In this document: one piece after another, positions 31,917 through 34,550 of the stretch
Position numbering within the stretch: the stretch's first letter is position 1
Layout of the letters: every line of letters starts with the position of its first letter
Assembly: GCA_002342035.1 (NCBI GenBank)
Contig: DDPE01000029.1
Coordinates: 1 to 34,550 of the forward strand
Direction: 5' to 3'
DNA: 34,550 bases
DNA from: Asticcacaulis sp. UBA2476
GTDB lineage: Bacteria > Pseudomonadota > Alphaproteobacteria > Caulobacterales > Caulobacteraceae
Notes under the pieces: model-generated
Told to the model about the DNA's origin: nothing
Database searches by the model: none
The model's input: the letters and a program-made list of their open reading frames with translations, nothing else
Translations under genes and position numbers: made by a program

Positions 31917-33398
31917 ATGATGACCATGTGGATGCGTAAAGCGATGAACAAACTGGCGAAACCCATGCTCGGTGTTATGTCCGGGGCATTGACGCTGGGG
32001 TGTGTCTGGCTGGCGTCCGGCGCGGTCACACGCGATGTCGCTTCGGCGCAAATGCCGATGGGCTATAATGCCGCCAAGGTCGAGGCCCTGACCCGTCCGT
32101 GCTTTGGTGTTCTGCTCGATCCCAGACTGCGCTCCTGCGGGGGGTATGGGCATGGCTATTATCCGTATCGCTCCAAGTACGGCTATTATGGCAGCCCGCG
32201 CACCATCACGGTCAATTGCGACACCTACCGCGCCGATCCGAACCGGCCGGATGCCTGGATCGAGCGCCAGATTGAAAAGCTGCCGTCCTATTCCAAGGTG
32301 CGCTTTATCTCGAAAACCCGGTCGTGCGTGATGTCACTGCGTCTGGAAAAATCCATCATTCTCGAAGGGGTTTCGACCAACGACCGTATTCCGGCGATTG
32401 TCGCCCGCCACGGCTCACCCTGTATCCGGATTGAACCGAGCGCCGATCTGGTGGTTTTGCGTAACATCAGCCTGTCGTCACAACGCGGCGACAACACCTC
32501 CTGCATATCTTCGTCGGGTAAGGAACTGACGCTTGAGCAGTCGCAGGTGCGCTATGACGGCGACGCTCCGGCGGTCGATATCGATGCTGGCCGCTTCAAC
32601 CTGGTCGACTCGACCCTGGTTGCCCGCACGCTTACGGCAGCTCTGAGCATTCGCAATGCCGAACTGTTCAGCCAGAACAGCTACATCGCCACCACCTATC
32701 ACGGCCTGAAAGCCAATCTGGTCGGTGACAGCCGCCTCGAAGGCATCACCTTCATTCAACTGGCCGACTGGCATGGTTTTGAACGCGGACAAAACGCGCG
32801 CGCCATCGATATCACCTTATCCACCTATAAGAGCATCATCAGCCTTAACCGCCTGCAGATACTTAACTTTGCCCAAGGGCTGCATATCGAAGGGGTGGGC
32901 GAAGGTCTGATTTCAAACTCGCTGTTTGAAAACACCGAACACGCCATTGTCTCCGATCTGGATCGTGTGCGGATTTTGAATAACTTCATCATGGCCCGCG
33001 AAATCGGCATCGATGTCACCCGCGGCGAAGCCTTTATCGGCGGCAACAAGATCGCGCTGGTACGCACCGCCGGTATGCTGGCCAAGGACGGGGCAAAAAT
33101 CCGCGCCGTTGACAATATGATCGATGCCGACCCGGAAGGCTGCCGCCACCTGAAATGGGGTGATCTTGATCCTTCGGTGCGCACCTGCACCCCGTGGTAT
33201 AAGGGCTCTGAATTCGAAGTACCCGGCGGCCCGGTCTATGTCTCCGGCCCCGAAGGTCCGGAAGAAGTCGCCGAAAGCCGCCGCTCCGCTATACTGCAAC
33301 TGTTTGATGATTTCTGGCCCAAGGTGCCGGCATCACTGGCCGAAAACGGCTACACGCCCTCAAACTATGTGGCTGACCCGATCCGCGCCACGAACTAG
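31917..33398 (+). CDS. Secreted right-handed parallel beta-helix protein
   Basis: The 493-residue precursor has a signal sequence (LGVMSGALTLGCVWLASGA, cleavage likely at VASA|QMP near residue 45), a Gly/Tyr-rich segment (GGYGHGYYPYRSKYGYYGS) and a long central region (about 150-410) of short repeating strands such as LEKSIILEGVS, LVVLRNISLSS, LTLEQSQVRYDG, FNLVDSTLVA, LISNSLFENTEHAIVSDLD and VRILNNFIMA. This spacing is typical of a pectate-lyase-like parallel beta-helix, found in polysaccharide lyases, epimerases and adhesive envelope proteins. I cannot assign catalytic residues. It probably works with the preceding Sel1 lipoprotein in the periplasm or at the surface. The exact ATG is unclear because three lie close together (31917, 31920, 31926); AAGGA best serves the third. 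Confidence 0.8.
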   Translation: MMTMWMRKAMNKLAKPMLGVMSGALTLGCVWLASGAVTRDVASAQMPMGYNAAKVEALTRPCFGVLLDPRLRSCGGYGHGYYPYRSKYGYYGSPRTITVNCDTYRADPNRPDAWIERQIEKLPSYSKVRFISKTRSCVMSLRLEKSIILEGVSTNDRIPAIVARHGSPCIRIEPSADLVVLRNISLSSQRGDNTSCISSSGKELTLEQSQVRYDGDAPAVDIDAGRFNLVDSTLVARTLTAALSIRNAELFSQNSYIATTYHGLKANLVGDSRLEGITFIQLADWHGFERGQNARAIDITLSTYKSIISLNRLQILNFAQGLHIEGVGEGLISNSLFENTEHAIVSDLDRVRILNNFIMAREIGIDVTRGEAFIGGNKIALVRTAGMLAKDGAKIRAVDNMIDADPEGCRHLKWGDLDPSVRTCTPWYKGSEFEVPGGPVYVSGPEGPEEVAESRRSAILQLFDDFWPKVPASLAENGYTPSNYVADPIRATN

Positions 33399-33414
33399 GC
33401 CGTAAATTCATAAC

Positions 33415-33446
33415 AAAAAGGCCCGAACCAAGGTTCGGGCCTTTTT
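33415..33446. terminator. Bidirectional terminator
   Basis: GGCCCGAAC (33420-33428) and GTTCGGGCC (33433-33441) form a perfect 9-bp stem with loop CAAG, flanked by five A on the left and five T on the right. It lies between the convergent beta-helix gene (stop 33398) and lipoprotein gene (stop 33469), so it can end both transcripts. Confidence 0.92.
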
Positions 33447-33468
33447 AAATTATCAAAGCAGGTAAGGC

Positions 33469-33783
33469 TTAATAGCCGTCTTCGCGGCATACGTCGAAAT
33501 CGGCGCCCTTATCGGTGCCGCCTTTAACGCCAGTGGCGGTACGCTGCGGCTTGTTCTGAACCGAGTACTTGTACTCATCGCCCTCATTGGAGGCATGGGT
33601 TTCGGTGCGGCTGTCGGAATCATAGGTCATGATCTGCGGCGCCTTCTTGCCATCCGTTTTACGTACGCAGCGACCAGCTTGCTCGCCCGTCGACAAAACA
33701 GCGACCGGCGACGTGTAGGTGCTTACGCAGCCCGACAGCATAGCGCCCGCTCCCAAAACCGCGATAATCAACTTCACACGCAT
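33469..33783 (-). CDS. Small lipoprotein (CVSTY type), copy A
   Basis: From ATG 33783 this is a 104-residue precursor with a clear lipoprotein signal: KLIIAVLGAGAMLSGC, lipid-bearing Cys19. GGGGGA four to five bases upstream supports this start over an upstream ATG at 33822. The mature protein begins CVSTYTSPV, is polar, and has two more cysteines (AGRCVRK and DVCREDGY) that could form a disulphide. No known family is recognised. It is a likely paralogue of the 67-residue lipoprotein just upstream. A CtrA half-site (TTAACCAT, minus strand) lies just before its ribosome-binding site. Confidence 0.8.
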   Translation of the reverse strand: MRVKLIIAVLGAGAMLSGCVSTYTSPVAVLSTGEQAGRCVRKTDGKKAPQIMTYDSDSRTETHASNEGDEYKYSVQNKPQRTATGVKGGTDKGADFDVCREDGY

Positions 33784-33878
33784 CACATCCCCCGAAATAT
33801 GGTTAACGCCGCATAATTGCACATTTCACAAGCCATTCAAAGCCTTGAATCCTGACAATACTATAATGGCGACGAGCG

Positions 33879-34082
33879 TTACCTGCCCGCCACGGCGGGG
33901 CTATGGTGAACAGTCGGCATAGGTGCGGTCTCATCGGGATGATCGAACATCGTGACGCTAAACGCCTGCGGTTCACCGACAGCGGCTGCCCCCATGCCCA
34001 TAACCGGATCTGTAGAATAGGTCGATACACAGCCAGTCAGGCCAACCGCCGCCACAACCACCATTCCGATACATATGCGCAT
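33879..34082 (-). CDS. Small lipoprotein (CVSTY type), copy B
   Basis: From ATG 34082 the precursor is 67 residues: a signal peptide (CIGMVVVAAVGLTGC, lipid-bearing Cys18), then CVSTYSTDPVMGMGAAAVG and a short polar tail ending VHHSPAVAGR. GGAG eight bases upstream supports the start; an upstream in-frame ATG at 34109 is less likely. The mature start CVSTY is shared with the next gene, which suggests tandem duplication followed by divergence; this copy lacks the two extra cysteines. Function unknown; probably an outer-membrane lipoprotein. Confidence 0.7.
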   Translation of the reverse strand: MRICIGMVVVAAVGLTGCVSTYSTDPVMGMGAAAVGEPQAFSVTMFDHPDETAPMPTVHHSPAVAGR

Positions 34083-34150
34083 TACGTCCACTCCATAAGC
34101 ATACGGCATTGTGGACGAACGCCCATAAATTTCTGATAGGATTCAATAAT

Positions 34151-34180
34151 AAAAGGACGCGAAAGTCACCCTTCGCGCCC
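34151..34180 (-). terminator. Rho-independent terminator of yebC
   Basis: GGACGCGAA (34155-34163) pairs with TTCGCGCCC (34172-34180), nine pairs counting one wobble pair in the RNA, with four A at 34151-34154 giving a T tract on the minus strand. It lies about 25 bases after the yebC stop. Confidence 0.8.
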
Positions 34181-34205
34181 TTTGCCATTTTATACGCTTA
34201 AAGCC

Positions 34206-34550
34206 TTACAGGCCCAGCACCTCCATCTCTTCGTCAGAAATATCGAAGTTAGCATAGACGTTTTGCACGTCATCATCGTCATTAAGCGCATCGAGCAGCT
34301 TCATCAGGGTACGCGCCTGATCGCCTGAAATCGGCGACAGGGTTTGCGGCTTCCAGATAAACTTGGTCGATTTCGGATCGCCCAGAACCTTTGACATGGC
34401 TTCGGTCACCGCGTTCAGGTCTTCGTAAGCCGTGTAGATCAGGTGGCCGCCGTCTTCGGGGTCTTCGTCAGTTTCGACATCGGCGGCACCGGCTTCGATC
34501 GCGGCTTCCATGATGGCATCAGCCGTTCCGGCCTTAAGCGGCTACTCAAT
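34206..34550 (-). CDS. yebC: YebC/PmpR-family protein (3' part; in-frame stop near the edge)
   Basis: YebC-family proteins are cytoplasmic; some act as transcription regulators, and YebC proteins have been linked to translation of proline-rich stretches. The visible C-terminal part matches the family: DAIMEAAIEAGAADVETDED, YTAYEDLNAVTEAMSKVL and MKLLDALNDDDDVQNVYANF, ending at TAA 34206. Reading back toward the edge gives Ile-Glu-stop-Pro-Leu, where the family has an 'I-x-Tyr-Pro' pattern, so the TAG (34542-34544) replaces an expected Tyr codon. Because it is six bases from the edge, I favour a sequence error over a true pseudogene. The gene lies upstream of ruvC in Caulobacter as well. The first half of the gene is outside the window. 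Confidence 0.9.

Noticed and set aside
1..34550. tRNA, rRNA, insertion sequence or prophage
   Set aside because: I looked through the gaps for cloverleaf ends, transposase motifs and terminal repeats and found none; most gaps are under 300 bases and promoter- or terminator-like.

Overview
The window looks like a chromosomal segment from a stalked alphaproteobacterium of the Caulobacterales. I favour an Asticcacaulis-like organism: G+C looks moderate, clearly below that of Caulobacter crescentus, although I did not compute it. Three things support the order-level call: the gene order yebC ... ruvC-ruvA-ruvB-ybgC-tolQ-tolR-tolA-tolB-pal ... ftsH, promoter-like sites that fit the Caulobacter housekeeping consensus, and a full CtrA-type site (TTAA-N7-TTAA). 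Both edges are abnormal: a near-perfect fold-back repeat at bases 1-63 and an in-frame amber codon in yebC a few bases from the right end. The window may therefore be a whole assembly contig.

Left part (1-4.9 kb): the minus-strand division and wall genes ddlB-ftsQ-ftsA (ftsA cut by the edge). A plus-strand outer-membrane barrel of the alginate-export type follows, with a Fur-like palindrome just before its start codon. Middle part (4.9-18.4 kb): a long minus-strand block. In transcription order it holds a small hypothetical gene, ruvC-ruvA-ruvB (Holliday junction processing), ybgC, tolQ-tolR-tolA-tolB, pal, a CsgG-like/SH3 envelope protein with its own terminator, cpoB, tilS and ftsH. Convincing hairpin terminators follow pal, the CsgG-like gene and ftsH, so the Tol-Pal region is several transcription units.

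Accessory part (18.6-30 kb): a two-helix TPR membrane protein, a PAS/GGDEF-like/EAL cyclic-di-GMP phosphodiesterase candidate, a GPH-type sugar symporter, a DUF486 small membrane protein, and an esterase-D-like gene with an in-frame stop and no catalytic serine. Next come a GNAT acetyltransferase overlapping a small unknown gene, ettA, a Tat-exported FAD oxidoreductase whose DAAO-type glycine motif sits before the Rossmann motif, and free-methionine-(R)-sulfoxide reductase.

Right part (30-34.5 kb): a CtrA-box-preceded pair made of a Sel1-repeat lipoprotein and a secreted parallel beta-helix protein, a bidirectional terminator, two tiny lipoproteins sharing the mature start CVSTY, and the 3' part of yebC. 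The candidates most worth following are the CtrA-linked Sel1/beta-helix pair, the permuted DAAO-like oxidoreductase, and the CsgG-SH3 protein inside the Tol-Pal cluster. I saw no tRNA, rRNA, CRISPR array or insertion sequence.
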